Shown here: positions 10,106-21,475 of the stretch, piece after piece
Position numbering within the stretch: the stretch's first letter is position 1
How the letters are laid out: each line of letters opens with the position of its first letter
NCBI GenBank assembly: GCA_018334015.1
Contig: JAGXTI010000029.1
Span: forward strand, 1-64,000
DNA length: 64,000 nucleotides
Origin: Silanimonas sp.
GTDB taxonomy: Bacteria > Pseudomonadota > Gammaproteobacteria > Xanthomonadales > Xanthomonadaceae
Direction of reading: 5' to 3'
Made by a program: the position numbers and the translations under genes
Notes under the pieces: generated by a model
The model's input: only the letters and a program-made list of their open reading frames with translations
What the model was told of the DNA's origin: nothing
Databases searched by the model: none

Positions 10106-12009
10106 ATGCATCGCCGTACGCCTCGCCTGTTTGCCGCCTGCCTGCTCTTGGCCTTGATCGCCCCTCCGGCCATCGCGGCTCCGCCACCGGAGTTGCCGGT
10201 CGGCGATTTCTTCCGCGATCCCGAGTTCACCAGCGTTTCGATGTCCCCGCAGGGCACCCACCTCGCGGTCAGCGTGCCGCGCGGGGATCGCACCGAGCTG
10301 GCCATCCTGAGGACGGCCGATCTTTCCCTGATCGGCCGCTTCGACTACGGCGAGAACCGCCATATCGAACGCATCGAATGGGTCAGTGATCGCCGGTTCA
10401 TCATGTTCGTCACCCGCAAGATCGGCCGCTTCGATTTCCGTATCGGCAGTGGCGACATGTACATCGCCAACGTCGATGGCACGAGGCGGATCGACGTGCC
10501 CCGCGGCAACACCTATACCTTGATCGATACCCTGCGTGGCGATGACCGCTATGTGCTGGTCTCGCGATCGATCGACGGTGCCTTCCTCTACCGTCTCGAT
10601 ACCCACACCGGCGACATTTCGACCGTGGCCACTGCGCCACTGGACTTCGGTGGCTTCGTGGTCGATTCGCAGGGCCGGCCGCGTTACGCCTTCGGTCAGG
10701 ATGACGATCTCTCGCAGTCCACCTACCGCCGGGTGGGCGAGGGATGGCAGCGGGTCCACTCGCGCCGGATGGGCGAGGGCGGCAGCCGGATGCCGTTGCG
10801 GATGCACAGCGACGACGAACAGGTCCTGATGATGCTGAGCGATGCCGGTGAGCCGGAACGTATCTCCCTGTTCGATGCGCAGGGCCAGGAGCGGCAGGTG
10901 CTGGCGCGCAATCCGAACGTCGATCCGATCGACGGCTTTTTCTCGAGCGACGACAAGACCCTGCTTGCCACGCGCTTCATGGACGGGATCCCGGGCTACC
11001 AGTGGGTGGACCCGCAGCATCCCGAGACCCGGCTGCTGGCCGGACTCGTCAACGCCTTCCCCGATCGGGTGGTCGATTTCTCTTCGTTCAGCGAGGACGG
11101 CCGCTTCCTGTTGTTCCGCGTCTACAGCGACACCGATCCCGGCTCGTACTTCCTGTTCGACCGTGAGAACAACCAGGCCCGCTTCCTGTTGGCCCGGATG
11201 GACTGGATCCAGCCCGCCCAGATGGCGGAGATGCGACCGATCACGGTCACCGCCCGCGACGGCGTGAAGCTGCACGGCTACCTGACCGTGCCGCGCGGCG
11301 TCGAAGCCCGCGACCTGCCGCTGATCCTGCACCCGCACGGTGGACCGCATGGCCCCCGCGATGAATGGCGCTTCAACCCCGAGGTGCAGTTCCTCGCCAA
11401 CCGCGGTTATGCCGTGCTGCAGATCAATTTCCGCGGTTCGGGGGGCTATGGCGATGCCTTCGAGGCCAAGGGCTTCCGCCGCTGGGGCACGACCATGATC
11501 GACGACATGAGCGATGCGGTCCAGTGGACGATCGACCAAGGCATCGCCGATCCGGAGCGGATCTGCACTTACGGAGCCTCCTACGGCGGATTCGCCGCCA
11601 TGCAGAGCGTGGTCCGCGAGCCGGAGCGCTACCGCTGCGCCATCAGTTACGTGGGCGTGCACTCGCTGCCGCTGATGTTCAGCGATGGCGATATCCCGGA
11701 GAGTGAAAGCGGCCGGGCCTACCTGCGGCGGGTGCTGCCCGAGGCCCTCGAAGAACAGCGCGCCCAGTCGCCGGCCTACAACATCGACCGCATCCGCGTT
11801 CCGGTCATGCTGGTGCACGGTGAGCGCGACCTGCGGGTGCCGATGTCGCAGTTCCGCATCCTCGAACGGCGGCTTGCGGAAGCCGGTCGTCCGGTCGAGG
11901 AGACCGTCCTGGAGGCGCGTGAGGGCCACGGCTTCTTCGATTTCCAGAACCAGGTCGACCTCTACACCCGGATCGAGGCCTTCCTTGATCGCCACATCGG
12001 AAACCCCTG

Positions 12010-12010
<1 letters not shown>
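10106..12010 (+). CDS. Secreted S9 family serine peptidase (prolyl oligopeptidase type)
   Basis: 634-aa exported hydrolase. A signal peptide (about residues 1-24, ending AIAA) is followed by a beta-propeller-like half and an alpha/beta-hydrolase domain from about residue 380. The catalytic triad is readable as Ser492 in YGASYGGF, Asp575 in HGERDLRVP and His608 in EGHGFFD. Such enzymes cleave peptides and short proteins in the periplasm. It lies between carA and carB, and its stop overlaps the carB ATG by one base, so it is probably co-transcribed with them. No functional link to carbamoyl phosphate is known to me. Substrate unknown. Confidence 0.85.
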
Positions 12011-15236
<3,226 letters not shown>

Positions 15237-15240
<4 letters not shown>

Positions 15241-15713
15241 GGGCGCCCTTGACCAGCAAAGGCGCCGTCCGTCTGCGCGAGGAGCTGGAGCGCCTGAAGA
15301 CGGTCGAGCGGCCCAAGGTGATCGAGGCGATCGCCGAGGCCCGCGCCCATGGCGATCTCAAGGAGAACGCCGAGTACCACGCCGCTCGCGAGATGCAGGG
15401 CTTCATCGAAGGCCGCATCAAGGAGCTGGAGTACACGCTCTCGCACGCGCAGGTGATCGACATCGCCTCGCTCAACGCCGGCTCGCGCATCGTCTTTGGC
15501 GCCACTGTCGAGCTGACCGACCTCGACACCGAGGAAAAAGTCACCTACACCATCGTTGGCGACCTCGAGAGCGACATCAAGCAGCGGCTGATCTCGATCT
15601 CCTCGCCGGTGGCGCGTGCGCTGATCGGCAAGCACGACGGCGACACCGTCACCATCGAAGCCCCCGGCGGCCAGCGCGAGTTCGAGATCACCGGCGTCCG
15701 TTACCTCGCCTGA
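15237..15713 (+). CDS. greA: Transcription elongation factor GreA
   Basis: Rescues backtracked RNA polymerase by stimulating transcript cleavage. The 158-aa protein has an N-terminal coiled coil with the acidic tip region ([15 protein letters not shown]) and a C-terminal FKBP-like domain. It starts at GTG overlapping the carB stop by 4 nt, with AAGGAGAT at 15222-15229 as a strong ribosome-binding site inside carB. Confidence 0.96.
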
Positions 15714-15715
15714 GC

Positions 15716-16651
15716 ATGGCCGGCCGCGCGCTCACCCTGCTGCTCGGTGCCCGCCGGCATTTCGCCGGTCAAGTGCTTTCGCCGGGCTTTTCGCGGGCCC
15801 TGGCGCGGGCCGCGCGCGAGGATCTGGCCGAAGGCGAGCTGGCCCAGTTGCAGCGACAGTTCCGGGTCCGCCCGGCCGGCGCATGGCCGAGTGCCGCCCT
15901 CATCGAAGGCCTGCAACTCCGGCCGGACGAACGGCAGCGCGATCAATGGCTGCGGGCCGACCCGGTGTGGTTGCAGGCCGATCTCAGTACGGCGCGGCTG
16001 ATGGCCTGGGGCAACCTCGGCCTCAGTGCCGAGGAGGCCGAAGCCCTGCTGCGGCCGCTCAAGCCGTTGTTCGGTGACGCCGGATTTCCGATCGAGCAGC
16101 GTGAACCGGAAGCCTGGTGCTTGCGCATCCCGCGCGAGTCGCGGCCGCCCAGCTTCCCGCACCCGCTCGATGCTCTGGGCGGCGATGCCTTCGCCCAGCT
16201 CGGCAGCGGCAGCGAAACACGTCGCTGGCGCGCACTGTTGGCCGAGGCCCAGGTGCTGCTGCACGAGCATCCGGTCAACGAGGCGCGCCGGCGCGCCGGC
16301 CGACCACCGGCCAACAGCCTGTGGTTCTGGGGCGGTGGGCTCTGGCCCGATCAGGTCGAAGGGCCGCAGGGCACGGTGGTGACGGTCGATCCCGAAGTGC
16401 AGGGCTTCGCCCATGCCGCCGGCTGCCCGATCACCGATGCCGTCGATGCCACACGACCGGGCTTGATCGATCTGCGCTCGCAACGCCAGTGGCGCGTGGT
16501 CGAGGATGTCTGCGGGGTTGCCCGCGCCGCGCTCGGCACCGGTGCTCTCGAAGGGCTCATCCTCGATTTCGCCGACGGCCATCGGGTGCGTTTCACGCAG
16601 GCCCAGCGCTGGCGCTTCTGGTGCCGCGCCAAGCCGGATCTTTCGGCATGA
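15716..16651 (+). CDS. Uncharacterised conserved protein between greA and recJ
   Basis: 311 aa, no signal peptide or membrane segment, Trp-rich. The central motif NSLWFWGGGLWP and surrounding PVNEARRRAGRPP are typical of a xanthomonad protein family sometimes labelled as a phosphoglycerate mutase or regulatory protein (COG4255); I see no catalytic motif that would justify an enzyme name. The start follows the greA stop by 2 nt and its stop overlaps recJ by 4 nt (ATGA), so it is translated with two nucleic-acid-processing genes. Function unknown. Confidence 0.75.
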   Translation: MAGRALTLLLGARRHFAGQVLSPGFSRALARAAREDLAEGELAQLQRQFRVRPAGAWPSAALIEGLQLRPDERQRDQWLRADPVWLQADLSTARLMAWGNLGLSAEEAEALLRPLKPLFGDAGFPIEQREPEAWCLRIPRESRPPSFPHPLDALGGDAFAQLGSGSETRRWRALLAEAQVLLHEHPVNEARRRAGRPPANSLWFWGGGLWPDQVEGPQGTVVTVDPEVQGFAHAAGCPITDAVDATRPGLIDLRSQRQWRVVEDVCGVARAALGTGALEGLILDFADGHRVRFTQAQRWRFWCRAKPDLSA

Positions 16652-18366
16652 TCGCAGCCCCGGTGCTGCGCCGTCGGCCGGTGCCGGCGATCGGGCCCTG
16701 GCCGGCCGAGACCCTGCCCCTGCTCAGGCGGCTCTACGCCGCCCGCGGCCTGACCTCGGCTGATGCGGCCGAGCTGAAACTGGCGCGGATGCTGGCCCCG
16801 CAGCAACTGGGCGGCATCGCCCAGGCCGTCGGTCTGCTGCACGCCGCGTTGCACCGCGATGCCCACATCGTCGTGGTCGGTGATTTCGATTGCGATGGCG
16901 CAACCGGAACCGCCGTCGCGGTGCGTGGCCTGCGGTTGCTGGGGGCGCGGCGCGTCAGCTACCGCGTGCCGCACCGCATCGCGCACGGCTACGGGCTTTC
17001 GCCGGCCTTCGTCGAGGACGAGCTGGCACCGATCGCGCCGGATCTCGTCATCACCGTCGATTCCGGCATCGCCTGCCTGCCCGGTGTGGCGGCGGCCAAG
17101 GCACGCGGCTGGCAGGTGCTCATCACCGACCACCACCTGCCCGGCGATGCGCTGCCCGCCGCCGATGCCATCGTCAATCCCAACCTGCCGGGCGACGGCT
17201 TCCCGAGCAAGGCGCTGGCCGGTGTCGGCGTGGTGTTCTATCTGCTGCTGGCCCTGCGGGCACGCTTGCGCGAACACGGAGAGCCGGGCGCGGAGGCCGA
17301 TCTGTCGAGCCTGCTCGATCTCGTCGCCATCGGCACCGTGGCCGACCTGGTGCCGCTCGACGACAACAACCGCCTGCTGGTGGCCGCCGGCCTCAAGCGC
17401 CTGCGTGCGGGCCAGGGGCAGCCGGGCGTGCTGGCGCTCGCCGAGCTGGCGCAGCGCCGCCTGCCGCTGCTCACTGCCAGCGACATCGGTTTTGCCATCG
17501 GCCCGCGCATCAATGCCGCCGGACGGCTGGAGGACATGAGGCTCGGTATCGAATGCCTGCTCACCGACGACACCAGTCGCGCCATGCAGATCGCCAGACA
17601 ACTCGACAGCCTCAACAGCGAGCGCCGCGAATTGCAGCAACAGATGCTCGATAGTGCCGAGGCCGCCACGCTGGCACTGCCCTTGCCGGAAGGTGGCCAC
17701 GATGCCTATTGCCTGTTCGACGCCGACTGGCATCCCGGCGTGATCGGCCTCGTCGCCTCCAGACTCAAGGAGATGCTGCACCGCCCGGTAATCGCTTTCG
17801 CACCCGCCGATGCGGATTCGACGATCCTGCGCGGTTCGGCGCGTTCCATTCCCGGCGTGCACGTGCGCGACGCCCTGGCGGATGTCGATGCCCGGAACCC
17901 GGGTCTGATCCAACGCTTCGGTGGGCACGCGATGGCGGCGGGTTTGAGCCTCGACGCGGCGCATCTCGATCACTTCCGCCGTGCTTTTGAAGCGGCGATC
18001 GCGCAGCGCCTCACCGACGAGTTGCGCGCCGCCGAGTTGTGGAGCGACGGCGAACTCGCCACGGAAGAACTGAGCCGCGTGCATGCCGAGGCCCTGCGCC
18101 TGGCCGGGCCATGGGGGCAGGGCTTTCCCGAGCCGCTGTTCGACGGTGAATTCGAACTGCAGGCCTGGCGCCTGATCGCCAACCGCCACGTGAAATACCA
18201 GCTCCTCGTGCCGGGTCGCGCCACGCCGATCCCGGCCATCCATTTTGGTGCCGCGGCACTCGGTCCGCCACCCTCCCGGCTGCGATTGGCTTACCAGCTC
18301 GAGCTCGATGATTTCGGCGGCCGTCGCGACGTGCAGCTGCTGGTGCGCCATCGCTGGGCGGCCTGA
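16648..18366 (+). CDS. recJ: Single-stranded-DNA 5'-3' exonuclease RecJ
   Basis: Degrades 5' single strands in RecFOR recombination and mismatch repair. The 572-aa protein has DHH-family motifs VVGDFDCDGATGT, ITVDSGIA and ITDHHLPG in the N-terminal half, the DHHA1 region with RGSARSIPGVHVRDAL and FGGHAMAAGL, and the C-terminal OB domain. Complete. In relatives prfB follows directly; here the CRISPR-Cas locus intervenes. Confidence 0.96.
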   Translation: MIAAPVLRRRPVPAIGPWPAETLPLLRRLYAARGLTSADAAELKLARMLAPQQLGGIAQAVGLLHAALHRDAHIVVVGDFDCDGATGTAVAVRGLRLLGARRVSYRVPHRIAHGYGLSPAFVEDELAPIAPDLVITVDSGIACLPGVAAAKARGWQVLITDHHLPGDALPAADAIVNPNLPGDGFPSKALAGVGVVFYLLLALRARLREHGEPGAEADLSSLLDLVAIGTVADLVPLDDNNRLLVAAGLKRLRAGQGQPGVLALAELAQRRLPLLTASDIGFAIGPRINAAGRLEDMRLGIECLLTDDTSRAMQIARQLDSLNSERRELQQQMLDSAEAATLALPLPEGGHDAYCLFDADWHPGVIGLVASRLKEMLHRPVIAFAPADADSTILRGSARSIPGVHVRDALADVDARNPGLIQRFGGHAMAAGLSLDAAHLDHFRRAFEAAIAQRLTDELRAAELWSDGELATEELSRVHAEALRLAGPWGQGFPEPLFDGEFELQAWRLIANRHVKYQLLVPGRATPIPAIHFGAAALGPPPSRLRLAYQLELDDFGGRRDVQLLVRHRWAA

Positions 18367-18394
18367 TCGGCGCTTGACAGGTCCGGCTTGATCT

Positions 18395-18411
18395 GTCTCA
18401 GTCCGTGAGAC
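18395..18411. other. Small stem-loop after recJ
   Basis: GTCTCA (18395-18400) pairs with TGAGAC (18406-18411) around a 5-nt loop, 29 bp after the recJ stop. It is followed by GGCGG, not T residues, so termination is doubtful. It marks the boundary between housekeeping DNA and the CRISPR locus. Confidence 0.25.
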
Positions 18412-18464
18412 GGCGGTCGCCTACAACCGCTCCGTCGACAGGCGAGGGGAAAGGAGCCCAGGCC

Positions 18465-18608
18465 ATGACCGATCCGGCATTATCTCGAGCACTTGGACTG
18501 GCCCTTTTGATTACCTCGATCGGTTCCAGATACCTCAGGTGCATCCTTGAGTCGCCCGATCTATCAAAAGGTCCAGCCCAAACTTGTCCGTTCGGGGAAG
18601 CGGAGTAG
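18465..18608 (+). CDS. Possible 47-aa small protein upstream of cas3
   Basis: The frame MTDPALSRALGLALLITSIG (first 20 residues) runs to 18608 and is preceded by AAGGAG eight bases before the ATG, the best Shine-Dalgarno in the gap between recJ and cas3. It ends 14 bp before cas3. A hydrophobic stretch (GLALLITSIG) occupies residues 11-20. No family is recognised. It could be a leader peptide of the cas operon, a gene remnant carried with the island, or chance. Confidence 0.3.
   Translation: MTDPALSRALGLALLITSIGSRYLRCILESPDLSKGPAQTCPFGEAE
18507..18535 (+). promoter_or_regulatory. Weak candidate promoter of cas3
   Basis: TTGATT (18507-18512), 17-bp spacer, ATACCT (18530-18535), about 90 nt before the cas3 ATG. 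Modest match to consensus. No other better promoter is visible between recJ and cas3. Confidence 0.3.
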
Positions 18609-18622
18609 AACCTCGAGTGCCA

Positions 18623-21337
18623 ATGAACAACACAACGATTGACCTCCTTTGGGCAAAGAGCCCACGGGGTGATCAGCCTGCACACAGCCTGCTGGCGCAC
18701 AGCTTGGATGTTGCTGCGTGTTGTTTGGTGATGCTCGAGCGTGAACCATTAGCGCTGCACGTGTTCTTTGGCAAAGGCTTTGATCTCGATGAATCTCTCG
18801 CACTTCGTTGGCTTGCGCTGATGGTAGGGCTGCACGATTTCGGGAAGGCCACACCTGCGTTTGCGTGGCAGCGGGGCTTCGAGGAAGCCAACCAACGCCT
18901 GATCGCTGCCAAGCTGATGCCAACTGGCGCAAGTCGAGTGGAGGGCCCATGGCCGCACGGGCACCTGAGTCAGGTACTCCTGCCGGAACACCTTAAAAGA
19001 CTGAGTTGGAGTGCGAGAGCTGCCGAAGCAATGGCTGCTGCGGTTGGCATGCACCATGGCATCGCATTTCAATCCACTCTCGATGGGCCAAGCACGCAGC
19101 AGGTCGGTAAGCATGGCTGGAACGATCTGCGTAGTCAGTTTTTTTCTACCATGGTTGAAGCACTCGATTTGGTCGATGCGGAGCCACCCGCTGAGACGCT
19201 TGGATGGCCGCTACAGATGGCAGTGGCGGGGCTGACCAGCGTGGCGGACTGGATTGCTTCCAGCTTGACCTACGGCGGCGACGCTTCGGACGCGAGAGCT
19301 TATCTTCAAGAGGCACGGCGCCGCTGTGCGGCCCGCCTCGACTCGTTGGGGTGGCATCGTCGGGAAGCTCTCACGAGCGAATGCACCTTCAACGCCGTGT
19401 TCCCGGCCATTGCGACGCCCCGTCCATTACAGCGTGCGATGGAGGCTGCTCTTGGCGACGCAAGCGGACCGACCTTGCTGCTTGTGGAAGCTCCGATGGG
19501 GGAGGGGAAGACCGAGGCCGCCTTGCTTGCCCATTGCGTATTGCAAGCTCGCAATGGTCATCGCGGCCTGTATTTCGCACTACCGACACAGGCTACCGGT
19601 AACGCCATGTTCACCCGCTTAAGGCGGTTCCTCGAGGGCTTTGGTAGCGGGCGGGCTTTCGACATCCAGCTGGTGCATGGGCTGGCTGCATTGAACCAGG
19701 ACGCGCAACGCCTGCGTGGTCCCGTGCTAGCCGGCGTGGACGACGGAAGCAACGAAGAAGCCTCGGAGCTGGCTACCGTTCGCGCTGCGGAGTGGTTCTC
19801 GGCGCGCAAGCGTGCTCTGCTGTCCGAATACGGTGCGGGGACGGTGGATCAAGCCTTGGTCAGCGTGCTTCCAGTACGCCATCAGTTCGTTCGTATGTTC
19901 GGTCTCGCCAACCGCGTGGTGGTGCTTGATGAAGTGCATGCCTATGACACCTACACCAGTGGTTTGATTGCAGACCTTCTGCGTTGGTTGCGCGCACTAG
20001 GCAGCTCTGCCGTGGTGATGAGCGCGACGCTGCCGGCGTCAACTCGACAGAAATTGATTTCGGCATGGGGTGCCCCGGCATCCGCGGCTGCTCTCCCGGC
20101 CTACCCGCGTATCACCCGCGTGGATGCCGACGGGCAACGCGACGTCGAGGTCGCCGCATTCGGACACAGCACACGGCGTTCGCAGGTGCAATTGCACAAG
20201 ATTGGCGCCGAGGTTGAGCACCTGGTTGCCGAAGCGCTAGCGCAAACCGAGCACGGTGGCTGCCTGCTCGTGCTGGTGAATACGGTTGATCGCGCTCAGG
20301 TGATTTACTCCGCTCTTGCGGCTCATGCGGGTGTCGCCGAGGTGACGCGCCTGTTCCATGCCCGGTTTCCAGCGGGGCAACGGCAGACTATCGAGGATGA
20401 CTTGGTGCGCGATTTCGGTCCGGATGCCATCCACCGGCCTCAACGGGCCATCGTGGTCGCCACCCAAGTAGCGGAGCAGTCTTTGGACGTGGATTTCGAC
20501 GCGCTCATCAGCGATCTCGCCCCGGTGGATCTTCTGTTGCAAAGGCTGGGTCGCGTGCATCGGCACTGCCGCGATGGGCAACGCCCTGCGCATCTGCAGC
20601 AGCCCTGCCTGTGGGTGGCAGGATTGGGCAAGTACCCCGAGCTGCCCAAGCGCAGCCTCTACCCCATGGTTGGTGTGCTGCGCACCGCGCAACTACTGGC
20701 TGAACGCCACCAGCTTGATCTGCCTGTCGACATTGATGCGTTGGTGCAGGCCTGCTACGCGAAGGACACGCTGCCATCGCCAAGCGCCGAATGGGAAGAC
20801 GCGATGCGCTCTGCCATGGAGACGGAAATGCTGGCCGAGAAGGATGCAGAGGCCAAGTGCATCCAGAACAGCATCGGTGCCCCTGATGACGTATCGGCAT
20901 ATGTCAACTGGCGCAGCGACAAGGAAGACGATGAATCCGCTTACGCCGTACATCCTGCCATGCGTGCTGTGACGCGCTTGGGCGCTGACGCATTGCGGGT
21001 GCTGCTGGTGTATCGCGGTGCGAGCGGCGTGTCGTTGCTACCTGGCGGTCCACCGATCGCGACCTCAGGCGTGAACGCGGCGACGCTTCTCGCGTCGGTG
21101 GTGCCGGTGTCACACCGTGGCTTGGTGTCTGCGTTGCGCAAGCTGCCGGTGCCGGACTGGGCGAGCAAGGATTCCTTGTTGCGCGGAGTGGCCGTGCTGG
21201 AACTTGACGGCACCGGCGCCGTTGCGCTGGGGCCATGGCAGGTGCAGTTGGACGCCCGGTTAGGGTTGCGGATCAGCCGCGACGTCGCCGTCGCAATCCC
21301 TGCGACGGCGATCCGTTGCGATGAGGACATGGAATGA
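18623..21337 (+). CDS. cas3: CRISPR nuclease/helicase Cas3 (type I-E)
   Basis: Effector nuclease recruited by Cascade to degrade the target strand. The 904-aa protein has an N-terminal HD domain (His21/His26, HD at 71-72 in GLHDFGK, later MHHG) fused to an SF2 helicase: Walker A PMGEGKT near 291-297, DEVH near 436-439, MSATLP, QSLDVDFD and QRLGRVHRH. Length is close to E. coli Cas3 and all motifs are present, so it should be active. The ATG at 18623 gives the family N-terminus. Its stop codon overlaps the reverse-strand pseudo-repeat at 21332-21360. Confidence 0.96.
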   Translation: MNNTTIDLLWAKSPRGDQPAHSLLAHSLDVAACCLVMLEREPLALHVFFGKGFDLDESLALRWLALMVGLHDFGKATPAFAWQRGFEEANQRLIAAKLMPTGASRVEGPWPHGHLSQVLLPEHLKRLSWSARAAEAMAAAVGMHHGIAFQSTLDGPSTQQVGKHGWNDLRSQFFSTMVEALDLVDAEPPAETLGWPLQMAVAGLTSVADWIASSLTYGGDASDARAYLQEARRRCAARLDSLGWHRREALTSECTFNAVFPAIATPRPLQRAMEAALGDASGPTLLLVEAPMGEGKTEAALLAHCVLQARNGHRGLYFALPTQATGNAMFTRLRRFLEGFGSGRAFDIQLVHGLAALNQDAQRLRGPVLAGVDDGSNEEASELATVRAAEWFSARKRALLSEYGAGTVDQALVSVLPVRHQFVRMFGLANRVVVLDEVHAYDTYTSGLIADLLRWLRALGSSAVVMSATLPASTRQKLISAWGAPASAAALPAYPRITRVDADGQRDVEVAAFGHSTRRSQVQLHKIGAEVEHLVAEALAQTEHGGCLLVLVNTVDRAQVIYSALAAHAGVAEVTRLFHARFPAGQRQTIEDDLVRDFGPDAIHRPQRAIVVATQVAEQSLDVDFDALISDLAPVDLLLQRLGRVHRHCRDGQRPAHLQQPCLWVAGLGKYPELPKRSLYPMVGVLRTAQLLAERHQLDLPVDIDALVQACYAKDTLPSPSAEWEDAMRSAMETEMLAEKDAEAKCIQNSIGAPDDVSAYVNWRSDKEDDESAYAVHPAMRAVTRLGADALRVLLVYRGASGVSLLPGGPPIATSGVNAATLLASVVPVSHRGLVSALRKLPVPDWASKDSLLRGVAVLELDGTGAVALGPWQVQLDARLGLRISRDVAVAIPATAIRCDEDME

Positions 21338-21409
21338 CTCCCCCACGACGTGGGGACGGACTCATGGTCAAACCCAGAAACGGTTCACCCCCCAGTAGGG
21401 GACTTGACA
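21332..21409 (-). ncRNA. Candidate CreR-like guide RNA: pseudo-repeat, 20-nt pseudo-spacer, pseudo-repeat
   Basis: On the minus strand 21409-21381 is a degenerate CRISPR repeat whose last 12 bases (GGGGGTGAACCG) equal the array repeat, including the 8-nt crRNA handle, with a CCCC/GGGG stem. 21380-21361 is a 20-nt pseudo-spacer (TTTCTGGGTTTGACCATGAG). 21360-21332 is a second degenerate repeat keeping the CCCCAC/GTGGGG stem; its distal end has diverged where it overlaps the cas3 stop. Two stems retained by Cas6e and a short spacer are the layout of CreR/CreA guides. The pseudo-spacer seed matches the cas8e start site (21456-21466). No strong promoter for it was identified. Alternative: a dead array remnant. 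Confidence 0.72.
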
Positions 21410-21432
21410 ACGGCGAAACGGCCCCACAAATT
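21404..21432 (+). promoter_or_regulatory. Candidate promoter of cas8e-cas2 operon
   Basis: A perfect -35 TTGACA (21404-21409) lies inside the 5' part of the reverse-strand pseudo-repeat. With a 16-17-bp spacer the -10 would be ACAAAT (21426-21431) or CAAATT (21427-21432), both weak. A second -35-like TTGACC is at 21431-21436, with TAAGTT 15 bp downstream (21452-21457) overlapping the PAM. Either way initiation falls before or within the proposed Cascade-binding site. Confidence 0.45.
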
Positions 21433-21452
21433 GACCCCAATTCAACCTAGGT

Positions 21453-21475
21453 AAGTTTCTTGGTTTATGAATATC
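21453..21475 (+). promoter_or_regulatory. Proposed Cascade autorepression site: AAG PAM plus seed match at cas8e start
   Basis: AAG (21453-21455), the canonical type I-E PAM, is followed by TTTCTTGGTTT (21456-21466), which matches bases 1-11 of the pseudo-spacer except base 6. Base 6 is not paired in Cascade-bound crRNA-DNA hybrids. Matching then drops (only two of the next nine). The ATG of cas8e is at 21467, so an R-loop here would cover the start codon. Partial pairing would favour binding without Cas3 cleavage. Confidence 0.7.

Noticed and set aside
10094..11995. 633-codon open frame antisense to the S9 peptidase (and similar long ones opposite acnA, carB, clpA)
   Set aside because: Typical antisense open frames of GC-rich codon usage; no family motifs, while the sense strand encodes complete conserved proteins.
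21338..21466. A CreT-type toxin gene beside the CreR-like guide
   Set aside because: The gap is 129 bp and almost filled by the guide and the cas8e promoter. The seed match points to cas8e, so a regulator is favoured over a toxin-antitoxin RNA pair.
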